64,000 nt of DNA from Aquimarina sp. TRL1 (GTDB lineage: Bacteria; Bacteroidota; Bacteroidia; Flavobacteriales; Flavobacteriaceae), in contig NZ_CP053590.1 of assembly GCF_013365535.1 (NCBI RefSeq), forward strand, positions 4,082,501 to 4,146,500, in the 5' to 3' direction. The stretch's first letter is position 1. Every line of letters starts with the position of its first letter. The notes below the pieces were generated by a model, which worked only from the letters and a program-made list of their open reading frames with translations, was not told the DNA's origin and searched no databases. The position numbers were made by a program, and so were the translations under genes. Positions 37,047 to 45,383 of the stretch are shown one piece after another.

Positions 37047-37140
37047 ATCAAAAAATAAAAACATGATTAAAGGTTTTATCACATATAAAAGAGATAATCA
37101 TGTCATACCATCTGATTCTCTTAAACAAAAAAACAAACAG

Positions 37141-39180
37141 ATGAAAAGCAAAAAAATACTCATACTATTATTATTGATTTCCGGTTTTTCTTTTTCGCAA
37201 AAGAAAACAAGAGCGGATCGCTTTTTTGAAAAAGGAGATTTTATCAATGCTGCAATTCAGTATGAAGAAGAATTAAATAAAGAAGGTTATTCCAAAGAGG
37301 TGTTAGGAAATATTTCGACCTCATACTATAATATATTTCAGTTCAAAAAAGCATATCGTTATCTGAAAAATCTTGTCACAGGGCGGTTTTATAATGCAGA
37401 TAAAAATTATGACAACAAGTATAATTTTATGATGTATCAGGTATTATCAGCGATGGGGAAATATGAAAAAGCAGTAACTTTTTTGACATTGTATAAGAAG
37501 AATAAGGAAGAAAAGTTTAATAAGAATGATGCGATAGAAATAATTGAGAATTTCAAATTGAAAGAAGATGATTATACAGTAGAACCTGTGACATTTAATT
37601 CAGATGCTTCTGAGTTTGGAGCAGTGAAGATAGATAGCTTAATTTACTTTACTTCGGACAGAAAACCAAGTAACATCGGAGATCGAAAATTTTTGTGGAC
37701 ACACCGGTCCTTTTTGGATATTTATAAGATTAAACTGGATGAAAACAAACAGCCAATAGAAGAAGCAGTGGGGATATCAGATGTGATTAATACTAAATTA
37801 CACGAAGGTAATTTTACGTTCTCCAGGGATATGAAAACACTGTATTTTTCTAAAAGCAATTCTGAAAAAGGAAAGAAAAAATTCGACAGTCTTAATAATA
37901 ATGCGGTTCATTTATATAAAGCAGAACTTCAGGAAGATGGAGAATGGAGTGCTCCTAAAAAGTTGTTGTTTAATGATGTAAGTTATTCTATAGAGCACCC
38001 GGCATTGAATCAGGAGGAGAATCGGTTGTATTTTTCATCTAATATGCCCGGAGGGTTTGGAGGGTTTGATATTTACTATGTAGAGATTAACCCAGGTGGA
38101 GATTATGGTCCTCCGATTAATTTAGGATCAAAAATAAATACAGCCCATAGGGATCAGTTTCCTTTTATCGATCGTAAAGGGAATCTATTCTTTTCTTCTG
38201 ATGGACATTTGGGATTAGGAATGCTGGATATTTTTGTTTGTGAAAAGAAAAAAGATGGATTTGTGCAGCCTGTGAATCTGGGAGCTCCATTGAATTCGAG
38301 TTATGATGATTTTTCAATTACTTATTACAATGAAACTGAAGGTTTTTTTGCTTCTAATAGAAAAAAGACAGGAGATGATATATATGAGTTTGTTCAAACA
38401 GGAGAAATTTTTCTCAGGGAGTATATTGCTCAGTTCGAAGTAAGGGATTTTGCTACAGAAGAATATATCCCAAATGCTGATGTAAAATTAGAAGATGACC
38501 GGGGAAATAAGATCTATGAAAATCAATTGGATTCAGTCGCTACTTTTTTTAGAAAAATCCTTCCGGGGAAATACGATTTGTCTGCTTCTTCAGAAGGGTA
38601 TGAACCTAGACAAAAAACATTTTCTATAAAAGAAAAAAATGAAGAGATATATGTGATCTATCTGGATAAAATAAGAAAGGAACCAAAGAAAAAAGAGGAG
38701 GAGATTGCTATGTCAATTCCTAAAAAAGAGATCCCTCCTAAAAAAACAGCTCCAAAAGGAGGGGATATCAGAGAGAAGTTATTAAAAGATAAGACAGGAC
38801 CTCCGGTTGTAGAACGAAACGGGAAATTGTATTTCGACTTACCGCCTATATATTTTGATTATAACAAGTGGAATATCAGACAAGATTCTAAAAAAGTACT
38901 GGATGATTTTGCAAAAAAACTAGATAAGTACAAAAGTGTATACATCAAAATTATTTCTCATACAGATAATAGAGGAAGTGATTCCTATAATCAGGTGTTA
39001 TCAGAAAAAAGAGCAGAATCTACCAGAAACTATTTGGCATTAGAGGGATATGTCAATGCCAGAAGAATGAAGTTTTTAGGAATGGGAGAATCACAACCAT
39101 TAATTGATTGTGGAGGAGATTGCTCAGAAGAAGAGCATCAGGTAAACAGGCGAAGTGAATTTGAAATTGTAAAATACTAG
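37141..39180 (+). CDS. OmpA-family protein with PD40 propeller (gliding cassette)
   Basis: A 679-residue periplasmic protein: signal peptide (MKSKKILILLLLISGFSFSQ), a TPR-like region (about 25-130, FFEKGDFINAAIQYEEELN), a PD40/WD-like propeller (about 150-430, SDRKPSNIG, LYFSSNMPGGFGGFDIY, LFFSSDGHLGLGMLDIF), a carboxypeptidase-regulatory-like beta domain (about 435-530), a Lys/Pro-rich linker, and an OmpA domain (about 570-679, IKIISHTDNRGS, NRRSEFEIV). I start it at ATG 37141 because the signal peptide begins there; upstream in-frame codons overlap the SprF gene. Such proteins usually follow PorP/SprF and tether the complex to peptidoglycan. Confidence 0.9.
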   Translation: MKSKKILILLLLISGFSFSQKKTRADRFFEKGDFINAAIQYEEELNKEGYSKEVLGNISTSYYNIFQFKKAYRYLKNLVTGRFYNADKNYDNKYNFMMYQVLSAMGKYEKAVTFLTLYKKNKEEKFNKNDAIEIIENFKLKEDDYTVEPVTFNSDASEFGAVKIDSLIYFTSDRKPSNIGDRKFLWTHRSFLDIYKIKLDENKQPIEEAVGISDVINTKLHEGNFTFSRDMKTLYFSKSNSEKGKKKFDSLNNNAVHLYKAELQEDGEWSAPKKLLFNDVSYSIEHPALNQEENRLYFSSNMPGGFGGFDIYYVEINPGGDYGPPINLGSKINTAHRDQFPFIDRKGNLFFSSDGHLGLGMLDIFVCEKKKDGFVQPVNLGAPLNSSYDDFSITYYNETEGFFASNRKKTGDDIYEFVQTGEIFLREYIAQFEVRDFATEEYIPNADVKLEDDRGNKIYENQLDSVATFFRKILPGKYDLSASSEGYEPRQKTFSIKEKNEEIYVIYLDKIRKEPKKKEEEIAMSIPKKEIPPKKTAPKGGDIREKLLKDKTGPPVVERNGKLYFDLPPIYFDYNKWNIRQDSKKVLDDFAKKLDKYKSVYIKIISHTDNRGSDSYNQVLSEKRAESTRNYLALEGYVNARRMKFLGMGESQPLIDCGGDCSEEEHQVNRRSEFEIVKY

Positions 39181-39207
39181 ATCGAGTTGATGGGTTCGTA
39201 GCTAATC

Positions 39208-39240
39208 TTTTGCTTTGTAATAAATTATATTGTACTTTTG
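39208..39240 (+). promoter_or_regulatory. Promoter of rpsA
   Basis: TTTTG (39208-39212), 20 bp, then TACTTTTG (39233-39240) fits the Bacteroidota consensus very well. The resulting leader to the ATG at 39357 is about 110 nt. Ribosomal protein S1 leaders are often autoregulated; I see no definite structure here. Confidence 0.65.
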
Positions 39241-39356
39241 CACTCCTTTTAGGCGGTTAAGAGAATTCTAAAAAGGTACTAATTTATTTTAATAACGCTT
39301 CTGTATAGCTTCCGTGTTAATTCTCAGGTATGTACAGAATACAAATTTAATCTTCA

Positions 39357-41171
39357 ATGTCTGAAGAAACAAAAAATGTAGATGCACAGAATGCTGATGC
39401 ACCTGTAGTATCTCTAAAAGAATCAAACCCAGAGCAATTTTTAAAAGAATTTGATTGGCATAACTACAAAGAAGGAATCGATGTAGTAGATACTGCTGAG
39501 CTTGAAGAGTTTGAGAAATTAGTAGCAGAGAACTTCGTTGATACATTAAATGATGAAGTAGTAGAAGGAACTGTAATCAACATTACAGATCGTGATGCTA
39601 TTATTGATATTAATGCAAAAAGTGAAGGAGTAATTTCACTAAACGAATTCCGTTACAACCCTGATCTTAAAGTTGGGGATAAAGTAGAAGTATTAATTGA
39701 TGTACGTGAAGACGCTACAGGTCAGTTGATATTATCTCACCGTAAAGCACGTGTAATTAAGGCTTGGGAACGAGTAAATAATGCACATGATACAGGTGAA
39801 ATCGTTAATGGTTTTGTGAAGTGTAGAACAAAAGGAGGAATGATCGTTGATGTATTCGGAATCGAAGCATTCTTACCAGGTTCTCAGATTGATGTAAAGC
39901 CTATCCGTGATTATGATGCATATGTAGGAAAAACTATGGAATTCAAAGTTGTGAAAATCAACCACGAATTTAAAAACGTAGTTGTATCTCATAAAGCATT
40001 GATCGAAGCGGATATCGAAGAGCAAAAGAAAGAAATTATCGGTCAATTAGAAAAAGGTCAGGTATTAGAAGGAGTTGTGAAAAACGTAACTTCTTACGGT
40101 GTATTTGTTGATCTTGGAGGAGTTGATGGACTTATTCATATCACAGATCTTTCTTGGTCAAGAATTAATCACCCTAATGAGATCGTTGAATTAGATCAGA
40201 AATTAAACGTAGTAATCTTAGACTTTGATGAGGCTAAGACACGTATTCAGTTAGGTCTTAAGCAATTGAAAGCGCACCCATGGGAAGCGTTAGATAAAGA
40301 TCTTACTATCGGAAATAAAGTAAAAGGTAAAGTAGTAGTAATCGCAGATTACGGTGCATTTATCGAAGTAGAAGAAGGAGTAGAAGGATTGATCCACGTA
40401 TCAGAAATGTCTTGGTCTACACACCTGCGTTCAGCTCAGGACTTTGTAAAAGTAGGAGATGAAGTAGAAGCTGTAGTACTTACATTAGATAGAGACGAAA
40501 GAAAAATGTCTCTTGGAATTAAGCAGTTAACTCCAGATCCATGGACTGATATTACTGCTAAGTATCCTGTGGGATCTAAGCATACAGGAGTGGTTCGTAA
40601 CTTTACTAACTTTGGAGTATTTGTAGAATTAGAAGAAGGAATTGACGGATTAATCTATATCTCTGATCTTTCTTGGACTAAGAAAATCAAGCACCCATCA
40701 GACTTCACGAATGTTGGAGATAAGTTAGAGGTTGTTGTTCTTGAGTTAGATGTTGAAGGACGTAAGTTGAGCCTTGGGCATAAGCAAGTAGAGGATAACC
40801 CATGGGATCAGTACGAAGCGGAATTTGCTGTAGGAACTAAGCATACTGCTAAGATTGCAGACATCGTTGATAAAGGAGCTACAATTGACTTTAACGATAA
40901 CATCGTTGCTTTTGTGCCTTCTCGTCACTTAGAAAAAGAAGATGGAAGCAAACTTGTTAAAGGTGAAGAAGCAGAATTCCAAATCATTGAATTCAGCAAA
41001 GAATTCAAGAGAGTGGTAGCATCTCACACAGCTTTATTTAAGGCAGAAGAAGCGAAGATCGTTAAACAAGCAGCGAAGAAAGCAGCAAGTAGTGCTTCTG
41101 AGAAGACTACACTTGGAGATATCGATGCGTTAGCAGATCTTAAAGCAAAAATGGAAAAAGGAGGAAACTAA
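39357..41171 (+). CDS. rpsA: 30S ribosomal protein S1
   Basis: RNA-binding ribosomal protein that helps mRNA docking, important in Flavobacteria because most leaders lack Shine-Dalgarno sites. The 604-residue product contains six S1 (OB) units; the third to fifth are nearly canonical (YGVFVDLGGVDGLIHITDLSW, YGAFIEVEEGVEGLIHVSEM, FGVFVELEEGIDGLIYISDL), the first two and sixth more divergent, as in E. coli S1. N-terminal acidic leader and a C-terminal Ala/Lys-rich tail. Codon use looks more GC-ended (cgt, atc, cac) than neighbours, consistent with high expression. Confidence 0.97.
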   Translation: MSEETKNVDAQNADAPVVSLKESNPEQFLKEFDWHNYKEGIDVVDTAELEEFEKLVAENFVDTLNDEVVEGTVINITDRDAIIDINAKSEGVISLNEFRYNPDLKVGDKVEVLIDVREDATGQLILSHRKARVIKAWERVNNAHDTGEIVNGFVKCRTKGGMIVDVFGIEAFLPGSQIDVKPIRDYDAYVGKTMEFKVVKINHEFKNVVVSHKALIEADIEEQKKEIIGQLEKGQVLEGVVKNVTSYGVFVDLGGVDGLIHITDLSWSRINHPNEIVELDQKLNVVILDFDEAKTRIQLGLKQLKAHPWEALDKDLTIGNKVKGKVVVIADYGAFIEVEEGVEGLIHVSEMSWSTHLRSAQDFVKVGDEVEAVVLTLDRDERKMSLGIKQLTPDPWTDITAKYPVGSKHTGVVRNFTNFGVFVELEEGIDGLIYISDLSWTKKIKHPSDFTNVGDKLEVVVLELDVEGRKLSLGHKQVEDNPWDQYEAEFAVGTKHTAKIADIVDKGATIDFNDNIVAFVPSRHLEKEDGSKLVKGEEAEFQIIEFSKEFKRVVASHTALFKAEEAKIVKQAAKKAASSASEKTTLGDIDALADLKAKMEKGGN

Positions 41172-41194
41172 TCTTAGTTTTCTTTATAGATACC

Positions 41195-41225
41195 AAAAGG
41201 TCACTCGTAAGAGTGACCTTTTTTT
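41195..41225 (+). terminator. Intrinsic terminator of rpsA
   Basis: Arms 41195-41206 and 41211-41222 (AAAAGGTCACTC and its complement) with GTAA loop and a T tract to 41225. Confidence 0.9.
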
Positions 41226-41308
41226 ATTGAATGATTTTATAATCAGTTAACTAGGAAATATATGAGACTAAAACAACTTCTCAGGGTCGTTTAATCCTAA
41301 ATTTTCCT

Positions 41309-41316
41309 TACTTTTG
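41309..41316 (+). promoter_or_regulatory. Candidate -7 box of pyrR
   Basis: TACTTTTG (41309-41316) matches TAnnTTTG and lies 25 bp before the chosen pyrR ATG. A -33 TTG is not evident. Confidence 0.4.
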
Positions 41317-41341
41317 TATACCAAATATCTATTTGGAGATT

Positions 41342-41881
41342 ATGAGTCAAAAACTACTACTTAGTGCAAAAGAGGTAGACATCATTCTACATCGATTGGC
41401 TTGTCAATTAATCGAAAACCATACGAACTTCTCAAATACTGTTTTAATAGGAATTCAGCCTAGAGGATCTTTTCTGGCCAATAGGATTAAAAATATTCTA
41501 AAAGAAGAGTACAAGGTACCTGATGTGAAATTAGGGTACCTGGATATTACCTTTTATCGCGATGATTTTAGAAGAGGAGAAAAACCGCTGGAAGCAAATA
41601 AAACAGATATAAGTTTTGTAGTAGAAGGAAAACAGGTAGTGTTTATAGATGATGTATTGTACACAGGTCGTAGTATACGAGCTGCATTAACAGCAATACA
41701 GTCTTTTGGGAGACCAGAAGAGATAGAACTACTGACACTTATTGACAGGAGATTTAGCCGACATTTACCAATACAACCTAATTATAGAGGTAGACAAGTC
41801 GATGCCATTAACCAGGAAAAAGTAAAGGTTTTTTGGGGAGAAGATAAAGAAGAAGATGCCGTTTATCTGGTTAATGAATAA
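41342..41881 (+). CDS. pyrR: PyrR, pyrimidine regulator / uracil phosphoribosyltransferase
   Basis: A 179-residue protein of the type I phosphoribosyltransferase fold, with the PRPP loop in VVFIDDVLYTGRSIRAAL and the LIGIQPRGSFLANRI and DITFYRDDF segments typical of PyrR. In Bacillus it binds pyr mRNA and stops transcription when UMP is high, and also has uracil phosphoribosyltransferase activity. The ATG at 41342 is preferred to a TTG three codons earlier. pyrB follows after 115 bp; I find no match to the Bacillus PyrR binding loop in that spacer, so its regulatory mode here is open. Confidence 0.95.
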   Translation: MSQKLLLSAKEVDIILHRLACQLIENHTNFSNTVLIGIQPRGSFLANRIKNILKEEYKVPDVKLGYLDITFYRDDFRRGEKPLEANKTDISFVVEGKQVVFIDDVLYTGRSIRAALTAIQSFGRPEEIELLTLIDRRFSRHLPIQPNYRGRQVDAINQEKVKVFWGEDKEEDAVYLVNE

Positions 41882-41970
41882 ATGATAGCTTCTTTGTTAA
41901 TAGAAAGTTATTGTTGAATTAAAGAAAGAAAAAGGTTATTTTTATAAGTGATAATGAATGAATAATATCA

Positions 41971-41991
41971 TTTATTGTCGAAAACAATAAA
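41971..41991 (+). promoter_or_regulatory. Hairpin over the pyrB ribosome-binding region
   Basis: TTTATTGT (41971-41978) and ACAATAAA (41984-41991) are perfectly complementary with a CGAAA loop, ending 5 nt before the pyrB ATG. This A/U-rich stem could modulate translation start. The spacer also holds ATGA/TCAT repeats around 41954-41970. Confidence 0.45.
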
Positions 41992-41996
41992 AGAAA

Positions 41997-42926
41997 ATGA
42001 GTGAATTAAGTGTAGATCACTTACTGGGAATAAAATACATAACTAAGGAAGATATAGAACTGATCTTCAAAACAGCAGATCATTTCAAGGAAGTTATAAA
42101 TCGTCCTATTAAAAAAGTTCCCTCACTACGAGATATAACTATTGCAAATTTATTTTTTGAGAATAGTACAAGAACCAGATTATCTTTTGAATTAGCAGAA
42201 AAGAGATTATCGGCAGATGTGATTAATTTTTCCGCAGCTTCTTCTTCTGTAAAAAAAGGAGAAACCTTAATTGATACCGTTAATAATATTTTATCAATGA
42301 AAGTGGATATGGTGGTCATGAGACATCCAAATCCTGGGGCGGGAATATTTTTATCAAAACATGTGAATGCTAGTATTGTGAATGCAGGAGATGGAGCACA
42401 TGAACATCCTACACAAGCATTGTTAGACTCTTACTCCATTCGGGAGAAATTAGGAGGAGTAGGAGGTAAAAAAGTGGTAATTGTAGGAGATATTTTGCAC
42501 TCGAGAGTAGCACTTTCTAATATTTTTGCTTTAAAACTTCAAGGTGCAGAAGTGAAAGTATGTGGTCCTAAGACATTAATCCCGAAATATATTGAAAAAT
42601 TAGGGGTAACAGTAGAAACAGACCTTAGAAAAGCACTGGAATGGTGTGATGTGGCTAATATGCTACGTGTACAAAATGAACGAATGGAAATTAGTTATTT
42701 CCCGTCAACCAGAGAATATACACAGCAATTCGGAGTAACAAAAGAACTCCTGAATAGTCTGGATAAAGAGATTGTAATAATGCACCCAGGACCCATCAAT
42801 CGTGGAGTAGAAATCACGACTGATGTTGCTGATTCGGATCAGGCCATTATATTGGATCAGGTACAGAATGGAGTTGCAGTGAGAATGGCTGTGATTTATC
42901 TATTAGCGTCTAAGATTAAACAGTAA
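41997..42926 (+). CDS. pyrB: Aspartate carbamoyltransferase catalytic subunit
   Basis: Catalyses carbamoyl-phosphate plus aspartate to carbamoyl-aspartate, second step of pyrimidine synthesis. The 309-residue length is right. The carbamoyl-phosphate loop FENSTRTRLSFE (about 54-65), the HEHPTQALLDSYSIRE segment and the aspartate-binding HPGPINRGVEI are visible. No pyrI regulatory subunit follows. It is followed 3 bp later by a small STAS-like gene. Confidence 0.97.
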   Translation: MSELSVDHLLGIKYITKEDIELIFKTADHFKEVINRPIKKVPSLRDITIANLFFENSTRTRLSFELAEKRLSADVINFSAASSSVKKGETLIDTVNNILSMKVDMVVMRHPNPGAGIFLSKHVNASIVNAGDGAHEHPTQALLDSYSIREKLGGVGGKKVVIVGDILHSRVALSNIFALKLQGAEVKVCGPKTLIPKYIEKLGVTVETDLRKALEWCDVANMLRVQNERMEISYFPSTREYTQQFGVTKELLNSLDKEIVIMHPGPINRGVEITTDVADSDQAIILDQVQNGVAVRMAVIYLLASKIKQ

Positions 42927-42929
42927 AGT

Positions 42930-43262
42930 ATGATTTTTGATAAAAATGGTACTACCACAATAATAACTCAGGAAAAATTAAAAGTAGTCGAGTTTGTAGA
43001 GGGAGTAGAGAAAAAATATGATTCTTTTAAAAATGACAATGTAATCATTAACCTATTTTCTATAAATGAAATATCATTGGCTGATATTACAGAGTTTTTA
43101 AGAATTTCTAATAAGCACAGAGCATCTAATCGATCGTTTGTTATTGTTACAGATAAGGTGTCTTATAATGAGGTTCCTGAAGAGATAACGGTTGTTCCTA
43201 CAGTGCAAGAAGCACATGATTTGATAGAAATGGAAGAAATAGAAAGAGATTTGGATTTCTAA
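42930..43262 (+). CDS. Small STAS-like protein
   Basis: A 110-residue cytoplasmic protein, acidic, with alternating strands and helices; the core NVIINLFSINEISLADITEFLR followed by NRSFVIVTDKV resembles the STAS fold of anti-sigma-factor antagonists, though the usual phospho-Ser is not clear. It lies 3 bp after pyrB and upstream of rnz, a neighbourhood I associate with Flavobacteriaceae. No function established; translational coupling with pyrB is likely. Confidence 0.65.
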   Translation: MIFDKNGTTTIITQEKLKVVEFVEGVEKKYDSFKNDNVIINLFSINEISLADITEFLRISNKHRASNRSFVIVTDKVSYNEVPEEITVVPTVQEAHDLIEMEEIERDLDF

Positions 43263-43301
43263 TATTTGTAATGTTCTTGAGTATTTATCGTCTTATTTAC
43301 T

Positions 43302-43742
43302 ATGAAAAAAATAGTATTTCTCTTAAGCTTGCTTTTCTTTGGCTATTCCACCACAATAGCTCAAGAATGGTATTATGATATAGAACAAGCAAAAGATCTG
43401 GCGAAAGAAAATAACAAGAAAATCTTTCTTCTCTTTACGGGATCAGATTGGTGTCCCCCATGTATTAAGTTGGAGAGACGTGTGCTTAGTGATGAAAATT
43501 TTTTGACGTTTGCAGATAAACATTTTATAATGGTGAAGGCAGATTTCCCAAAAAAGAAAAAAAATCGATTATCAGAAAAACAAGAAGAAAAAAATTTTAA
43601 ACTGGCAGAGCGATATAACAAACGAATGCGATTTCCTGTTATGTTGGTGTTGAATGAAGAAGGAAATGTTTTAGGTGTTACAGGATATAGAAAAACATCG
43701 GTAGAACGATATATGAATTTATTAGCCTCCTTTGAAGAATAA
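43302..43742 (+). CDS. Exported thioredoxin-like protein
   Basis: A 146-residue protein with a signal peptide (MKKIVFLLSLLFFGYSTTIAQ) and a thioredoxin fold of the DsbD-gamma/thioredoxin_7 type; the redox motif is CPPC in TGSDWCPPCIKLERR, and the cis-Pro is in RFPVMLVLNEEG. A basic insert (KKKKNRLSEKQEEK) sits between. It probably reduces or repairs periplasmic thiols. Located between the STAS-like gene and rnz with gaps of about 40-46 bp. Confidence 0.88.
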   Translation: MKKIVFLLSLLFFGYSTTIAQEWYYDIEQAKDLAKENNKKIFLLFTGSDWCPPCIKLERRVLSDENFLTFADKHFIMVKADFPKKKKNRLSEKQEEKNFKLAERYNKRMRFPVMLVLNEEGNVLGVTGYRKTSVERYMNLLASFEE

Positions 43743-43788
43743 GTTCTATATAATACCGAGTAATTATAAATACATAAGAACTTAACCA

Positions 43789-44694
43789 TTGAAACTGACA
43801 ATACTTGGTTGTTATTCAGCCACCCCAAGAACATTTTCGAACCCGACATCTCAGGTGTTGGAAATAGGAAATCATATCTTTCTTATTGATTGTGGCGAAG
43901 GAACTCAGGTAGAATTACGTAAAAAGAAAATTAAGTTCTCCAGGATTAAACATGTTTTTATTTCTCATTTGCATGGAGACCACTTTTATGGATTGGTAGG
44001 TCTTGTATCGACATTCAAAATGCTTGGAAGAGAAGCTCCTCTGCATATTTATGGTCCGAAAGGGATAAAAGAGATTATTACATTGCAATTAAAGCTGTCA
44101 GATTCATGGACAGATTACCCATTGCATTTTCATGAATTATCCAGTCTTGAATCGGAATTGATTATGGAAGATGAACGGATTGAAGTTTCTACAATACCAT
44201 TACAACATCGGGTATACTGTAATGGTTTTTTGTTTAAAGAAAAACCGGGAGATCGAAAATTGATTTTGAGTAAAGTGCTTAATTACGATATTGATAAAGC
44301 CTATTATAATTCCATAAAAAAAGGAAAAGATGTTGTAATGGATGATGGCAGGGTGATAGCTAATGAAGAGTTGACGACAGATCCGACTCCTATAAAGAGT
44401 TATGCGTTCTGTAGTGATACGAAGTATGATGAAAAGAAAGTTCCATTACTCAATCAGGTGACTGCTTTATATCACGAATCTACTTTTTTAGAAAAGCATA
44501 AGCATCTGTGTGAGAGAACCGGGCATAGTTCTGCTAAGGAAGCAGCGACTATTGCAAAAAAAGCGTCAATAGGGACGTTAATATTAGGACATTACTCTAC
44601 TCGATATGATTCAGTAGAACTTTTTAAAGAAGAAGCTAAGGAGATATTTGAAAATGTAGAAGTGGCTGAAGATGGAAAAGAGTTTGAGTTTTGA
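43789..44694 (+). CDS. rnz: Ribonuclease Z
   Basis: Metallo-beta-lactamase-fold endonuclease that matures tRNA 3' ends. The 301-residue product starts at TTG 43789 with KLTILGCYSATPRTFSNPTS and has the zinc motif SHLHGDHFYGL, a second DTKYDEKKVP segment, HESTFLEKH, GHSSAKEAA and the terminal GHYSTRY. The residues SATPR at the start fit the tRNase Z family. Between thioredoxin and pdxH. Confidence 0.96.
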   Translation: MKLTILGCYSATPRTFSNPTSQVLEIGNHIFLIDCGEGTQVELRKKKIKFSRIKHVFISHLHGDHFYGLVGLVSTFKMLGREAPLHIYGPKGIKEIITLQLKLSDSWTDYPLHFHELSSLESELIMEDERIEVSTIPLQHRVYCNGFLFKEKPGDRKLILSKVLNYDIDKAYYNSIKKGKDVVMDDGRVIANEELTTDPTPIKSYAFCSDTKYDEKKVPLLNQVTALYHESTFLEKHKHLCERTGHSSAKEAATIAKKASIGTLILGHYSTRYDSVELFKEEAKEIFENVEVAEDGKEFEF

Positions 44695-44735
44695 TTCGTT
44701 AACTATTAATGTAAAGACAGTAAGCTGTAACTGAT

Positions 44736-45383
44736 ATGAACAGAGATTTAACTAACTATCGTCGATCTTATGAAAAAGGATACCTTTTAGAGAAAGATAT
44801 TCCAGACACTCCATTATTACTTTTTGAACAATGGTTTAAAGAGGTTGAATCGGCAGGTGGAGTAGAAGAAGCAAATGCTATGACGATAACAACTATTGGT
44901 CTGGACGGTTTTCCTAAGGCAAGAATTGTTTTGTTAAAACAGTATGATGAAGAAGGGTTTGTCTTTTATACAAATTACAATTCTGAAAAAGGAAAAGCGA
45001 TGGCTAAAAACAATCAGGTATGTTTATCCTTTTTTTGGCCAAATTTAGAACGACAGGTAATTATCAAGGGAGTTGTGCAAAAGACTACAGAAGAAAAAAG
45101 TACAGCGTACTATAGAAGCAGACCAAGGGGAAGTCAATTAGGAGCCTGGGCATCTGACCAAAGTGATAAGATTAAATCCGGTGACTACCTGGAGAAAAAG
45201 CTGCGGGAATTCGAAAAACAATTTGATGGTGTTGAAGAATTACCTAAGCCACCTTATTGGGGTGGGTATTGTGTTATGCCTGTATCTTATGAATTTTGGC
45301 AGGGAAGACCAAATAGATTGCACGATCGAATTTTGTTTTCAAAAGATGGTAATGATTGGAAAATTGATAGATTATCTCCCTGA
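44736..45383 (+). CDS. pdxH: Pyridoxamine 5'-phosphate oxidase
   Basis: FMN enzyme making PLP from PNP or PMP. The 215-residue protein has the FMN and substrate motifs FPKARIVLLKQYDEEGFVFYTN, YRSRPRGSQLGAWAS and the C-terminal WQGRPNRLHDRILF, with the catalytic Arg-x-His. True PdxH, in contrast to the distant relative at 3891. Its 3' end overlaps the convergent OmpA-type gene by 12 bp. Confidence 0.97.
   Translation: MNRDLTNYRRSYEKGYLLEKDIPDTPLLLFEQWFKEVESAGGVEEANAMTITTIGLDGFPKARIVLLKQYDEEGFVFYTNYNSEKGKAMAKNNQVCLSFFWPNLERQVIIKGVVQKTTEEKSTAYYRSRPRGSQLGAWASDQSDKIKSGDYLEKKLREFEKQFDGVEELPKPPYWGGYCVMPVSYEFWQGRPNRLHDRILFSKDGNDWKIDRLSP

Noticed and set aside
36952..37140. N-terminal extension of the OmpA/PD40 protein overlapping the SprF gene
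   Set aside because: The signal peptide begins at ATG 37141; the extension would overlap the preceding gene out of frame.
41882..41996. PyrR-responsive attenuator before pyrB
   Set aside because: No terminator hairpin with T tract and no match to the known PyrR binding loop between pyrR and pyrB.
43373..43849. 158-codon minus-strand frame opposite the thioredoxin gene
   Set aside because: Fully antisense to an obvious thioredoxin and the rnz start; rich in Ser/Phe as expected for the complement of AT-rich coding DNA.
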